From an uncultured Alphaproteobacteria bacterium (GTDB lineage: Bacteria > Pseudomonadota > Alphaproteobacteria > Micropepsales > Micropepsaceae), in contig CAILUV010000081.1 in assembly GCA_903837555.1 (NCBI GenBank), positions 1 through 46,863 on the forward strand: a stretch of 46,863 bases of DNA, in the 5' to 3' direction. Shown in pieces: positions 16,346 to 24,346 of this stretch. The number at the start of each line of letters is the position of its first letter. Position 1 is the first letter of the stretch. The notes beneath the pieces were generated by a model. It made no database searches. It was not told where the DNA came from and was given only the letters and a program-made list of their open reading frames with translations. The position numbers were made by a program, and so were the translations under genes.

Positions 16346-18379
16346 ATGAAACATCTCTTTCTCTTTCTGGCGTTGCTGGTCGCCGCGCCGGCCTGGGCGC
16401 AGGACGACAGCCCCAAGGTGCAGGCCCGTCTGGTCGCGGAAGACACAGCGGTGGCGCCGGGCGGCGGCATCACCATCGCGCTGGAAGAGCTGATTGCGCC
16501 CGAATGGCATACCTATTGGAAGAACCCCGGCGATGCCGGCGCTCCCACGACAATCGAATGGACCTTGCCGCCGGGCTGGATGGCCGAGGCGATCCAGTGG
16601 CCACGTCCCAAGCGGGTGCCCGTCGGCCCGCTGATGGATTACGGCTATGAAGGCAAGCTCTGGCTGCTGAGCAGGATCAACGCGCCCGCAGACGCCAAGC
16701 CGGGTGAGACCGTCACCATCAAGGCGGCGGCAAGCTGGCTGGTATGCAAGAACATCTGCATTCCCGAAGAACGCAACCTGAGCATCACGGTGCCGGTCGG
16801 CGCTTCCGCGCCTGACCCCGCCGTGGCGAAGGATTTCGCCGATGCGCGCGCCCTGCTGCCTGCGCCATCGCCCTGGAAAATCGTCTATGCCCATGGCCAA
16901 ACGCTGGACCTGTATGTCGCCGCACCAAGCCTGGTGGCGGCGCGGCCCAAAAGTGCGGACTTCTTTCCGGCGCGCGCGGGCCTGATCAAGAACCCCGCGC
17001 CGCAGCTTGTCGGCTTTGCCAAGGACGGGCTGGTGCTGCGTCTGACACCCGGCAACAAGGTCGCTGCGCCGGTGGAAGGGCTGCTGGTTCTCACCTCCAC
17101 CGATGGTTCGGTGCAGGCGCTGGAGGTGAATGCGCAAGCTGGCACAGTACCGGCGGCGGAATTTGTCGCGCCGGCCGCGGCGGAAGGCGATCTCACACTG
17201 TGGCTGGCGATCCTGTTCGCGGTGCTGGGCGGGCTTATCCTGAACGTGATGCCGTGCGTGCTGCCGATCCTGGCGATGAAAGCGCTGGCATTGGCCCAGC
17301 ATGGCACCGAAGGCCGCCGCGAAAGCTTTTCGTATGCGATGGGCGCCATCGTTAGCTTTGCTGCGCTGGGCGGGGCGCTGTTGATTTTGCGCGCGGGCGG
17401 CGAGGCGATCGGATGGGGCTTCCAGTTGCAATCGCCGGTGGCGGTGGCGGGTTTCGCGCTGCTGGTGTTCGCGGTCGGTCTCAATCTGTCGGGCCTGTTT
17501 GAAGTCGGATCGATCACGGCGGGCGAAGGGCTGACGCGCAAGAGCGGAGTCGCCGGCGCCTTCTTCACCGGTGTCTTGGCCGTGGCGGTCGCCGCGCCCT
17601 GCACCGCGCCTTTCATGGCGGCGGCACTCGGTTTCGCGTTGGCGCAAAGCGCGCTGGCAGCCTTGGCGATCTTCGTGGCGCTGGGCGTGGGCTTTGCGCT
17701 GCCCTTTATCTTGCTGGGCATCTGGCCGCGCGCCTTGTCCTTCCTGCCCAAGCCGGGCCCCTGGATGCTGCGGCTTAAGCAGTTCCTGGCCTTCCCGATG
17801 TACATGGCCGCCGCCTGGCTGGTCTGGGTGCTGGCGCAGCAGGCCGGTCCACGCGGCGTCGCCATCATTTCGGCGGCGATAATTTTCGTGGCGCTGGCCG
17901 CCTGGCTGTGGAGCACAACCCGCGAATTTTCGGCGCGTGGCCGCATGATCGGCGCCGTCGCGGCAGCTCTGGTTTTGATGGGGGCGCTTTGGGGTGTCAG
18001 TCAGTTAAGCGGTGCCACGCCTGCGGTGGCTACGGAAGTGGCGCGCGGTGAGGCCTATAGCGCCGCCAAGCTGGCGTCGTATCGGGCGGAAGGGCGCCCG
18101 GTGTTCCTTGACGCCACCGCCGCATGGTGCATTACCTGCCTGGTCAATGAAGAGGCCGTGCTGTCCAAGGCTCCAGTGCAAAACGCCTTTGCCGCGAAGA
18201 ATGTCGTCTACATGGTCGCCGACTGGACCAACCGCAATCCGGAGATCACGGCGTTGCTCAAGGAGAATGGCCGATCGGGCGTTCCGCTCTATCTCTATTA
18301 CGCGCCCGGCAGCGCCAAGCCGCAGATCCTGCCACAGATCCTCACTGACAACATCGTTCTCAGTGCGCTGAACGGCTAG
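16346..18379 (+). CDS. dsbD: Thiol:disulfide interchange protein DsbD (ScsB-like)
   Basis: A 677-residue inner-membrane protein moving electrons from cytoplasmic thioredoxin to the periplasm. There is a signal peptide (to about AWAQ, 19), then a periplasmic N-terminal domain with a Cys pair (C134, C138 in VCKNICIPEE). A multi-span membrane core carries C304 (MPCVLP) and C419 (APCTAPF), and a C-terminal thioredoxin domain has WCITC (C595, C598). All three redox centres are complete. The large N-terminal domain resembles ScsB-type DsbD more than the E. coli alpha domain. The stop shares a CTAG with the convergent sciP stop. Confidence 0.9.
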   Translation: MKHLFLFLALLVAAPAWAQDDSPKVQARLVAEDTAVAPGGGITIALEELIAPEWHTYWKNPGDAGAPTTIEWTLPPGWMAEAIQWPRPKRVPVGPLMDYGYEGKLWLLSRINAPADAKPGETVTIKAAASWLVCKNICIPEERNLSITVPVGASAPDPAVAKDFADARALLPAPSPWKIVYAHGQTLDLYVAAPSLVAARPKSADFFPARAGLIKNPAPQLVGFAKDGLVLRLTPGNKVAAPVEGLLVLTSTDGSVQALEVNAQAGTVPAAEFVAPAAAEGDLTLWLAILFAVLGGLILNVMPCVLPILAMKALALAQHGTEGRRESFSYAMGAIVSFAALGGALLILRAGGEAIGWGFQLQSPVAVAGFALLVFAVGLNLSGLFEVGSITAGEGLTRKSGVAGAFFTGVLAVAVAAPCTAPFMAAALGFALAQSALAALAIFVALGVGFALPFILLGIWPRALSFLPKPGPWMLRLKQFLAFPMYMAAAWLVWVLAQQAGPRGVAIISAAIIFVALAAWLWSTTREFSARGRMIGAVAAALVLMGALWGVSQLSGATPAVATEVARGEAYSAAKLASYRAEGRPVFLDATAAWCITCLVNEEAVLSKAPVQNAFAAKNVVYMVADWTNRNPEITALLKENGRSGVPLYLYYAPGSAKPQILPQILTDNIVLSALNG

Positions 18380-18657
18380 TGCAGCGTGCTTTCGCCGCGC
18401 CGCGGACTGGCGGATGCGCGCAGGCCTGCCAGCCCTTCGCTTTCATAGTGACGCTCCCATTCCAGAAATTCGTCGCTGGAAATGGAATAGCGGGCACAGG
18501 CTTCCGGCATCGTCAGCAATCCGCCTTTGACGGCGGCGATCACCTCGGCCTTGCGGCGGGCAACCCAGCGTTTGAGATGTACGGGTGGCAGGTTTGCCAG
18601 TGTCAGGATCGAGCCATCCGGTCCGATCACATGCGCGGGCTGTTTGTTCTCTCTCAT
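18376..18657 (-). CDS. sciP: CtrA inhibitor SciP (DUF1153)
   Basis: A 93-residue helix-turn-helix protein. The conserved features are VIGPDGSILTLANLPP, then WVARRKAEVIAAVKGGLL and the HTH ACARYSISSDEFLEWERH. This matches SciP, which binds CtrA in Caulobacter and blocks it from activating its promoters in G1 cells. The start at 18657 is chosen because GGAG lies just upstream and the length equals the family's; an in-frame ATG at 18684 would fall inside the upstream palindrome. The leader carries nested inverted repeats and a CtrA-like box. Confidence 0.9.
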   Translation of the reverse strand: MRENKQPAHVIGPDGSILTLANLPPVHLKRWVARRKAEVIAAVKGGLLTMPEACARYSISSDEFLEWERHYESEGLAGLRASASPRRGESTLH

Positions 18658-18661
18658 GCGG

Positions 18662-18720
18662 CTCACTCCAGAGTGCCGCCCCAACCCCGCAAGCTTAAAG
18701 CCTGCGGGGTTAAGAGTGAG
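18662..18720 (-). promoter_or_regulatory. Nested inverted repeats upstream of sciP
   Basis: An outer pair, CTCACTC (18662-18668) and GAGTGAG (18714-18720), encloses a 29-base palindrome, AACCCCGCA (18683-18691) and TGCGGGGTT (18703-18711), with inner GCTT/AAGC. It starts five bases before the sciP start codon and includes its ribosome site. There is no T-run, so it is not a simple terminator. It may be an operator or a leader RNA structure. Confidence 0.5.
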
Positions 18721-18724
18721 TCAA
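18709..18724 (-). promoter_or_regulatory. CtrA-like box upstream of sciP
   Basis: On the minus strand it reads TTGA-CTCACTC-TTAAC, one mismatch from TTAA-N7-TTAAC. It lies about 52 bases before the sciP start. sciP is a CtrA-activated gene in Caulobacter, so a site here is expected. Confidence 0.5.
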
Positions 18725-18772
18725 AAGATAGCGGCACTTTGTGCGGAACCGACGGAACCTTGCACAATGAAA

Positions 18773-19057
18773 TCAGTAGGTGGCGGTTTTCTTGGCGTCG
18801 CCTGTTTTGACTTTCTTTTCCGCCGCCACCACTTCGGGCGCGTCAGCGGTGGGGGATTCGCTTTCGCGGTCGGCCGGCGCACCGATGATGTGGTTGCCGC
18901 CCGAGAAGGACGGCGGATCACTGGCCGGGAAAGAATCTTCCATCTGGGCGTCGATCTTTTCTTCCTTGGTCACAGGCTGTTTGTCGGTGCTGTGATGCTC
19001 CGGCATTTGCTCGTGGGGTTTCGACTTTTGATTCTTGGTGCTGTTATGCGTGCTCAT
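18773..19057 (-). CDS. Small acidic protein with a SFPASDPPS motif
   Basis: A 94-residue hydrophilic protein, no signal or membrane segment. It starts MSTHNSTKNQKSKP, carries EDSFPASDPPSF near residue 45 and ends in a Lys/Ala-rich tail. The SFPASDPPS motif recurs in many small bacterial proteins of unknown function; I know no assigned role. AAGGAG precedes the start at 19057. It lies 20 bases downstream of the DUF3096 gene on the same strand, so the two are probably one unit. A longer in-frame ORF upstream is rejected because it overlaps the DUF3096 gene. Confidence 0.75.
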   Translation of the reverse strand: MSTHNSTKNQKSKPHEQMPEHHSTDKQPVTKEEKIDAQMEDSFPASDPPSFSGGNHIIGAPADRESESPTADAPEVVAAEKKVKTGDAKKTATY

Positions 19058-19077
19058 GTCATGCTCCTTGCGGTGGG

Positions 19078-19242
19078 TTACGTCGCGGTGGTGACGGTAA
19101 AAAGCTGCGGGAAAAGCCCCGGTAGCCCGATGAAGATCAGATAGATCGCGATCAGGTAGTTCAGCAGTCGCGGCAGGATCAGAATCAGGATTCCGAAGAT
19201 CAGCGCGACCAGGGGCTGAATCATGACGATATTGGCGGTCAT
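19078..19242 (-). CDS. DUF3096 small membrane protein
   Basis: A 54-residue protein, nearly all hydrophobic, with two predicted membrane helices. The sequence MIQPLVALIFGILILILPR followed by LLNYLIAIYLIFIGLPGL is characteristic of DUF3096. The start is supported by GGGAGG at normal distance. Its function is unknown; the family is often found with stress-related small proteins, which is a weak hint only. It overlaps nothing and is followed by the SFPASDPPS protein. Confidence 0.8.
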   Translation of the reverse strand: MTANIVMIQPLVALIFGILILILPRLLNYLIAIYLIFIGLPGLFPQLFTVTTAT

Positions 19243-19384
19243 CGGGCCCTCCCAGGCCGTTCATTCGTGGAATCAAGGGAACGCGCGAAAAGCCGTGGCG
19301 GTGGCAACAAAAGTTCCGCCCGCTTAAAAATCGTGGGAAAACCAAGGTTTGCGCGGTGGCGGGAGCCTGTGTTAGTGCCGCGCC

Positions 19385-20809
19385 ATGGTCCTTGGTTCCC
19401 TTTTCCGGCGTCTGCCGGCGCCCGGTGGCAAGATTCTGGTGGCGTATGCCAGTCAGACCGGCGCTGCTGAAACCATCGCCTGGCGCACCGCCAACGCGCT
19501 AGCGGGCTCCAGCCTGGTCAAGGTCGCGGCGCTGGGCAGCCTGACGGCGGCCGAGATGGCCGAGGCCGGGACGCTGCTGGTGGTGACCAGCACCTATGGC
19601 GCGGGCGAATCGCCTGACTCGGCGCGGGCCTTCGAGCGCAAGACCATGGCCCAGCCGCAAGCCTTCAAGGGCCTGAACTATGCGGTGCTGGCGCGGGGCG
19701 ACAAGAAATACGACGGCACCTTTTGCGGCTTCGGCAAAAGCGTCGATCGCTGGCTGGCGGCCAGCAAAGCCAGGCGCATGTTCGACGTTATCTGCGTCGA
19801 TGGCGACGATGACACCGAGGCGATGACCCGGTGGGCGGAACAGATCGTCAAGCTGGGCGGCGCCACGCGCGTCGAGCAGTTGATGCCCGGTCCGGCGCAG
19901 GACTGGTTCCTCACTGAGCGCCGTCTTCTGAACGCGGGCAGCGCGGGCGGCGAAACCTGGCACATCGCGCTGACCCCGCGCGACGCCGAGCATCTGAACT
20001 GGACCGCGGGCGACATCGCCGAAATCTGGCCGCGCAATGCGGATACGGTGGTGGATGAATTCCTGACGCAGCACAATCTCAACGGCGAGCTCAGTTTCCG
20101 CTGGCGCGGCCACTGGACATTCCTGCGCGACATCATCGCCCACAGCCGCCTGCCCAAGCCGCATGAAGTGGAAGGCATCGCGCTGAGCTGGCTGGTGGAG
20201 CGGCTGGAAGGCTTTCCGGCGCGCGAATATTCCATCGCCTCCCTGCCGCAAAGCGGGCGGATGGAGCTTCTGGTGCGCAAGGCGGTGCGCGAAGACGGCT
20301 CGCTGGGGCTGGGCTCGGGCTGGCTGACCCATGTGGTGGCGCCCGGCGGCGTCATCAAGCTGCGGCTGCGGCCCAATCCCAATTTCCACCCGCCGCGCGA
20401 TGGCGCGCAGATACTGATCGGTGCGGGCACCGGCATGGCCGGATTGCGCGCGCATCTGCAATATCGCCAGATGAAGAAGCTGCGCGAGGCCTGGCTGTTG
20501 TTCGGCGAGCGCGGCGAGAAGACGGACCTGTATTATACAGACGATATCAAGGCGTGGCAGGCGGATGGCACGCTGGCCAGAACCGATCTGGTGTTCTCGC
20601 GCGATGCTTCGCCCAAGCGCTATGTTCAGAATCTGGTGTCGGAGCAGGGGGCGGACATCGCCCGCTGGATCGAAGGCGGCGCCTCCATCCTGGTGTGCGG
20701 CGGCCTCCAGATGGCGGCCGGGGTGCAGGCGGCGCTGGTAAAGATCGTCGGCCAGGAAAAACTCGACCAGATGACCCAGGACGGTCTTTACCGCCGCGAC
20801 ATCTACTGA
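19385..20809 (+). CDS. Diflavin reductase (flavodoxin + FAD/NADPH domains), CysJ-like
   Basis: A 474-residue cytoplasmic flavoprotein. The N-terminal flavodoxin domain has YASQTGAAET for FMN phosphate and STYGAGESPD. The FAD domain has REYSIASLP (RxYS), and the NADPH domain has IGAGTGMAGLRAHL and FGERG, ending YRRDIY. The plan is that of sulfite reductase flavoprotein or P450 reductase, passing NADPH electrons to a haem partner. No sulfite reductase haem subunit, P450 or other acceptor lies nearby, so the partner is unknown. At 474 residues it is shorter than E. coli CysJ (599). It overlaps the convergent GntR gene by seven bases. Confidence 0.87.
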   Translation: MVLGSLFRRLPAPGGKILVAYASQTGAAETIAWRTANALAGSSLVKVAALGSLTAAEMAEAGTLLVVTSTYGAGESPDSARAFERKTMAQPQAFKGLNYAVLARGDKKYDGTFCGFGKSVDRWLAASKARRMFDVICVDGDDDTEAMTRWAEQIVKLGGATRVEQLMPGPAQDWFLTERRLLNAGSAGGETWHIALTPRDAEHLNWTAGDIAEIWPRNADTVVDEFLTQHNLNGELSFRWRGHWTFLRDIIAHSRLPKPHEVEGIALSWLVERLEGFPAREYSIASLPQSGRMELLVRKAVREDGSLGLGSGWLTHVVAPGGVIKLRLRPNPNFHPPRDGAQILIGAGTGMAGLRAHLQYRQMKKLREAWLLFGERGEKTDLYYTDDIKAWQADGTLARTDLVFSRDASPKRYVQNLVSEQGADIARWIEGGASILVCGGLQMAAGVQAALVKIVGQEKLDQMTQDGLYRRDIY

Positions 20810-21690
20810 GCCGGACTGTCTTTTTGTGACTGCGACGCGCTGGTGGTGAGATGGTGCAGCATCAGCGCTGCGGCCTTGTCGGCATAGCCGGCTTCGAGCG
20901 CCGCCAGGATTTCCAGGTGATCGTCGATGGCGCTGTGCACCTGGTCCACAGGATAGTCCCACTGGCCACTGAGAAAATCGCGCAACTGGTTCTGGTGCCG
21001 CACCGCCTGCAACATGGCGCGGTTGCCGCAGCAGCGCGCAAGCTGTTCGTGGAAATCGGCATTGATGGCGTGAAAGTCGGCGCCATCGCCGGGGCGCCAG
21101 GGTTTCCGGCGCAGCTTTTCATGCGCGGCGCGCGATTTTTCCGACCAGGCGCGATCCAGCTTGAATGCAGGCTGCAGCAGCATTTGCGGCTCCAGCGCCC
21201 GGCGGAAGGCATAGCTTTCATGCAGCACCCGCGCGCCATCTGATATGAAAGCCCAGCCATTGCCGGGCCGCCGTTCCACCAGCCCCAGTTCTGCCAACAG
21301 CCGCAGCACACGCATCACAGCGGGGAGGCGCGCATCGAAACGGCGCATGATTTCCTGCTGGGTGAACTGATCGGGCAGGTTTCCATCGGCGCGCGCGCTC
21401 GCCAGTGCGGCGAACAGCCGGTCGTCCTCTTCGTCTTCCTGCGCATCGTCGGGAACGGCCTGCACAGCCCTGGTCAGGACATAGCCGCGGCCTTCGCGCG
21501 GGGCGATCACGCCATCGGCAGCCAGCAACTGCAAGGCGCCGCGTACCGGGGTGCGCGAGACGTTGAAAGCGGCGCAAAGATCCAGTTCGACCAGCCGATG
21601 TCCCGCCTGAGCCTTTTCCTCCTTCAGCGCACGCAAAATTCGCCGCGCCAGTTCGGCTTGCAAACGGCTGGGAGCGGTTTTGGCGACCAT
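20803..21690 (-). CDS. GntR/FadR-type regulator with a probable second winged helix
   Basis: A 295-residue regulator. An N-terminal GntR winged helix (about 8-75, with FNVSRTPVRGALQLLAADG) is followed by what looks like another winged-helix module (about 90-150, FTQQEIMRRFDA then LRLLAELGLVERRPGNGW). A C-terminal FCD ligand domain (about 155-285) comes last. FadR-type proteins are usually about 220-250 residues with one winged helix, so the extra module explains the length. The ligand is unknown. It might control the exported-enzyme genes beyond 24347, but that is a guess. Start ATG at 21690 has only a weak ribosome site. Confidence 0.85.
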   Translation of the reverse strand: MVAKTAPSRLQAELARRILRALKEEKAQAGHRLVELDLCAAFNVSRTPVRGALQLLAADGVIAPREGRGYVLTRAVQAVPDDAQEDEEDDRLFAALASARADGNLPDQFTQQEIMRRFDARLPAVMRVLRLLAELGLVERRPGNGWAFISDGARVLHESYAFRRALEPQMLLQPAFKLDRAWSEKSRAAHEKLRRKPWRPGDGADFHAINADFHEQLARCCGNRAMLQAVRHQNQLRDFLSGQWDYPVDQVHSAIDDHLEILAALEAGYADKAAALMLHHLTTSASQSQKDSPAQ

Positions 21691-21740
21691 GCTTAAGTTT
21701 GGTCTTCTGCCACCATAAAAACAATCACAACAGGCAAAGA

Positions 21741-21769
21741 AAAAGGCCCGGCAAGGCCGGACTTTTTTC
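21741..21769. terminator. Bidirectional terminator between the GntR and Gln-rich genes
   Basis: A stem of AGGCCCGGC and GCCGGACTT with loop AAG is flanked by A-runs on one side and T-runs on the other. On the minus strand it ends the 55-residue gene, whose stop codon lies 17 bases before it. Confidence 0.8.
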
Positions 21770-21785
21770 TCTCCCGCAGCGACGC

Positions 21786-21953
21786 TTAGCGCTGCTGCTT
21801 GTTCTGCTGGGTCGACTGGTTCTGCTGGTCGCGGTCCGGCTTCTGCTGGTCCTGCTGACGCTGCTGCTGACCGGACTGCTGGCCGGGCTGCGGCTGGTTC
21901 TGGTGCTTCTGCTGACCGCTCTGCTTGTTCTGGTCGTTTTGGTTATTCGCCAT
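21786..21953 (-). CDS. Glutamine-rich 55-residue protein
   Basis: Starts MANNQNDQNKQSGQQKH and ends STQQNKQQR. About 40 percent of residues are Gln and much of the rest is Asn, Lys, Asp, Ser and Pro; there is no hydrophobic core, Cys or signal. It should be fully disordered. A ribosome site (AAAGGA) precedes the ATG and a clean intrinsic terminator follows, so it is a complete small transcription unit rather than a chance reading frame. I know no characterised homologue. Confidence 0.72.
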   Translation of the reverse strand: MANNQNDQNKQSGQQKHQNQPQPGQQSGQQQRQQDQQKPDRDQQNQSTQQNKQQR

Positions 21954-22073
21954 GGTTCGTCACGTCCTTTCAAACGGTTATTCCCAGCCGCCCTTTAAAA
22001 AAACCAAAGGCACAGCGCATCGTTCCGAAAAAGATGGCGAGTTCCTGGAGTTTCTTCGTTCCGCGCCGAATTT

Positions 22074-22112
22074 GCACGCGCTTCGCGCGTGCCTTGTTCC
22101 GTGGCACGGAAC
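22074..22112. repeat. Paired hairpins with 3-base loops
   Basis: Two perfect hairpins, GCACGCGC-ttc-GCGCGTGC (22074-22092) and GTTCCGT-ggc-ACGGAAC (22096-22112), lie directly after the stop of the GT41 gene. They have no T-run. The organisation resembles the element at 1529-1605, so they may belong to a family of extragenic palindromes or protect the 3' end of the message. Confidence 0.45.
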
Positions 22113-22113
22113 T

Positions 22114-24225
22114 TCACTTTCGGCGCAGCATATCTTCGTAAAGCGCTTCGATATCGCGGGCGAAACGCGGCGTGTCGAACAGGGGGGATGCGCGGGTTCC
22201 CAATCTGTCGCGCAGGCTCTGAAGCCGTGCCGGATCGCGCGCCAGTTCCAGAGCCAGAGTTTCATAGGCCTGCGCATTGTCTGTCACCAGTTCCGACAAT
22301 CCCGCAGTCAGCAACATGCTGGCCGCGACGCGCCCCGCATAGGAAGTGCCCAGGCAGGTCAGCACCGGCAATCCCGCCCACAGCGCGTCGCAGGCGGTGG
22401 CATGGGCATTGTAGGGCAGGGTGTCGAGAAAGAGATCGGCCAGCGCATGGCGGGCGAAATGCACGTCCAGCGGCGCGCCGGCCGCGAACACCAGCCGCTG
22501 CGGATCGATGCCGTGCGCCTGCGCGGCCTGTTTCAGGTTTTTCGCCGCCGCTTCGCCGGGCTTTTTCAGCCATAACACGCTGCCCGGAAGATCGCGCAAC
22601 AGCCGCATCCATATGGCGAAAACGGGCGCCGTGATCTTCCAGTTGTTGTTGAACGAGCAAAAGACGAAGCCGGCCTGCGGCAGACCGGCCTGCGCCCGCG
22701 ATGGCGCGGTGCCGATAAGATTGCCGGTGTCGGTGGGAAAAAAGCAGCCCGGCAGATAGGCCAGCTTTTCCGAAAACGCTTCGGCATTCGGCGCCACCAC
22801 CCGGTCGGCGATCAGATAATCGACAAAGGATGCGCCGGTCGTACCGGCATAGCCCAGCCAAGTCGCCTGCACCTGCGCGGGGCGGTGCGCGAGGATGTCG
22901 AAATTGTCGCCCTGGGTATGGCCGTTCAAATCGACCAGAACATCCACTTCCAGTTTGCGGATCATCTGTGCCACGGCGTGCGGGTTTTGATCCTTCACAT
23001 CGTGAAACAGGTCGAACGCCGCCATCAGCCGCCGTCGCTGGGCGCTGCCGTCATCGGGTCCGGTGGAAATACCCAATACTTCAAAGCGGGCGCGGTCGTG
23101 GGTTTCGATCAACTGGCTGATCTGCGCCGCCACCGGATGATGGACAAAATCCGAGGAGATATAGGCCAGCCGTATGTGGTCATGCGGGTGCCGCGCGGTG
23201 GCCATGGCCGGCGGCAGAACCGCAAAGCGGCGCGCGATGACATTGCGGGCACAGGCGAGCTGCAACGCCTCGTCACCGCTATAGCCCAGCAGCACCCAGG
23301 GCGGCACGGCTTCGCCCGCAGCGATGCGGCCGGGCATCTGCGCGCCGATTTTCGCCGTGCGCTCCCAGTCGCACAGGTTCAGCGCCGCCATGGCCGCGCC
23401 GCCAAAGGCATGTGGCTGGCCGCCGGCGCTTTCAAAACTGGCCAGCGCCTCGTCATGGCGCTTGAGCTGTTGCAGCGCGCCGCCGCGATTGCTCTGGGCT
23501 TCGGGATAATCGGGCCGCAGCGTCAGGGCTCGGTCATAGCTGGCGACAGCCTCGTCATAGCGCATCAGCCCCTGCAGGGCGTTGCCGCGATTGTTGAAGG
23601 CTTCGGCATCGTCGGGGCGAAGCTGCAGGGCGCGGTCGAAACAGCCCAGCGCGTCGGCGAAGCGCTTGAGGTCGAGCAGGGCGCTGCCGCGATTGTTGAA
23701 AGCGGCGGCGTATCCCGGCGCGAGTCGCAGCGTCTGGTCATAGGATGCCAGCGCCTCGGCGGGACGTTTCAGATCCTGCAGCACGCTGCCACGATTGTTC
23801 AGCGCCTCGACATAATCGGGCGCCGAGGCCAGCGCCGCGTCATAGTCCGCCAGCGCGGCGTCAAAACGACCCTGCGACTGCAACACGGTGCCGCGATTGT
23901 TGAGCGCCTGGGGCCAGCCTGGGCGCGCTTCAAGCGCGCGGGTAAATCCGGCTATCGCTTCGTCCGCGCGGCCCAGCATCTTGAGGATGTTGGCCTGGTT
24001 GAGCAGCGCTTCGGCATCGCCGGGCTTGATCGTCAGCGCCGCGGCGATCTCGGCGAGCGCCGCTTCGCCGCGGCCCTGCTGGGCATACACCACGCCCAGC
24101 AAATGACGGGCGGCGAAGGCTTGCGGATCGGCCGCCAGCGCCTCGCGGTACAGCCGTTCGGCCTCAGCCAGGTTGCCGCTGCGGTGCAGCGATACCGCCT
24201 GGTCGATCAAGGATTGTGTGTTCAT
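22114..24225 (-). CDS. TPR-GT41 protein glycosyltransferase, FlmG-like
   Basis: A 703-residue cytoplasmic protein. Residues 1-270 are tandem 34-residue TPR units (repeated ALNNRGxxLQ and EALASYD patterns). Residues about 350-700 form a SPINDLY/O-GlcNAc-transferase (GT41) catalytic domain. This has HIRLAYISSDFVHHPVA, DLNGHTQGDNFDILAHRPA, WLGYAGTTG, VLWLKKPG and the late LFLDTLPYNAHATA and GLPVLTCLG blocks. The same plan is found in FlmG, the flagellin glycosyltransferase of Caulobacter, and in other alphaproteobacterial GT41 enzymes. No flagellin or pseudaminic acid gene is in the window, so the substrate is inferred. It is divergent from the next gene. Confidence 0.87.
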   Translation of the reverse strand: MNTQSLIDQAVSLHRSGNLAEAERLYREALAADPQAFAARHLLGVVYAQQGRGEAALAEIAAALTIKPGDAEALLNQANILKMLGRADEAIAGFTRALEARPGWPQALNNRGTVLQSQGRFDAALADYDAALASAPDYVEALNNRGSVLQDLKRPAEALASYDQTLRLAPGYAAAFNNRGSALLDLKRFADALGCFDRALQLRPDDAEAFNNRGNALQGLMRYDEAVASYDRALTLRPDYPEAQSNRGGALQQLKRHDEALASFESAGGQPHAFGGAAMAALNLCDWERTAKIGAQMPGRIAAGEAVPPWVLLGYSGDEALQLACARNVIARRFAVLPPAMATARHPHDHIRLAYISSDFVHHPVAAQISQLIETHDRARFEVLGISTGPDDGSAQRRRLMAAFDLFHDVKDQNPHAVAQMIRKLEVDVLVDLNGHTQGDNFDILAHRPAQVQATWLGYAGTTGASFVDYLIADRVVAPNAEAFSEKLAYLPGCFFPTDTGNLIGTAPSRAQAGLPQAGFVFCSFNNNWKITAPVFAIWMRLLRDLPGSVLWLKKPGEAAAKNLKQAAQAHGIDPQRLVFAAGAPLDVHFARHALADLFLDTLPYNAHATACDALWAGLPVLTCLGTSYAGRVAASMLLTAGLSELVTDNAQAYETLALELARDPARLQSLRDRLGTRASPLFDTPRFARDIEALYEDMLRRK

Positions 24226-24346
24226 ATGCTCTGCCGTCCACCCCGAAGCAGCAGTATCACTTGCGCCAGAGCAAAGGTTAAGCCGTATTTGCCGCCGCTT
24301 TTGGGCGTGGTATCTGTGTGGTCAAAGCAAAAGAACGGGAAACGGC

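Noticed and set aside
21725-21973. An 82-codon Ser/Arg-rich minus-strand frame
   Set aside because: It is an alternative frame of the Gln-rich gene at 21786-21953 and reads through its terminator.
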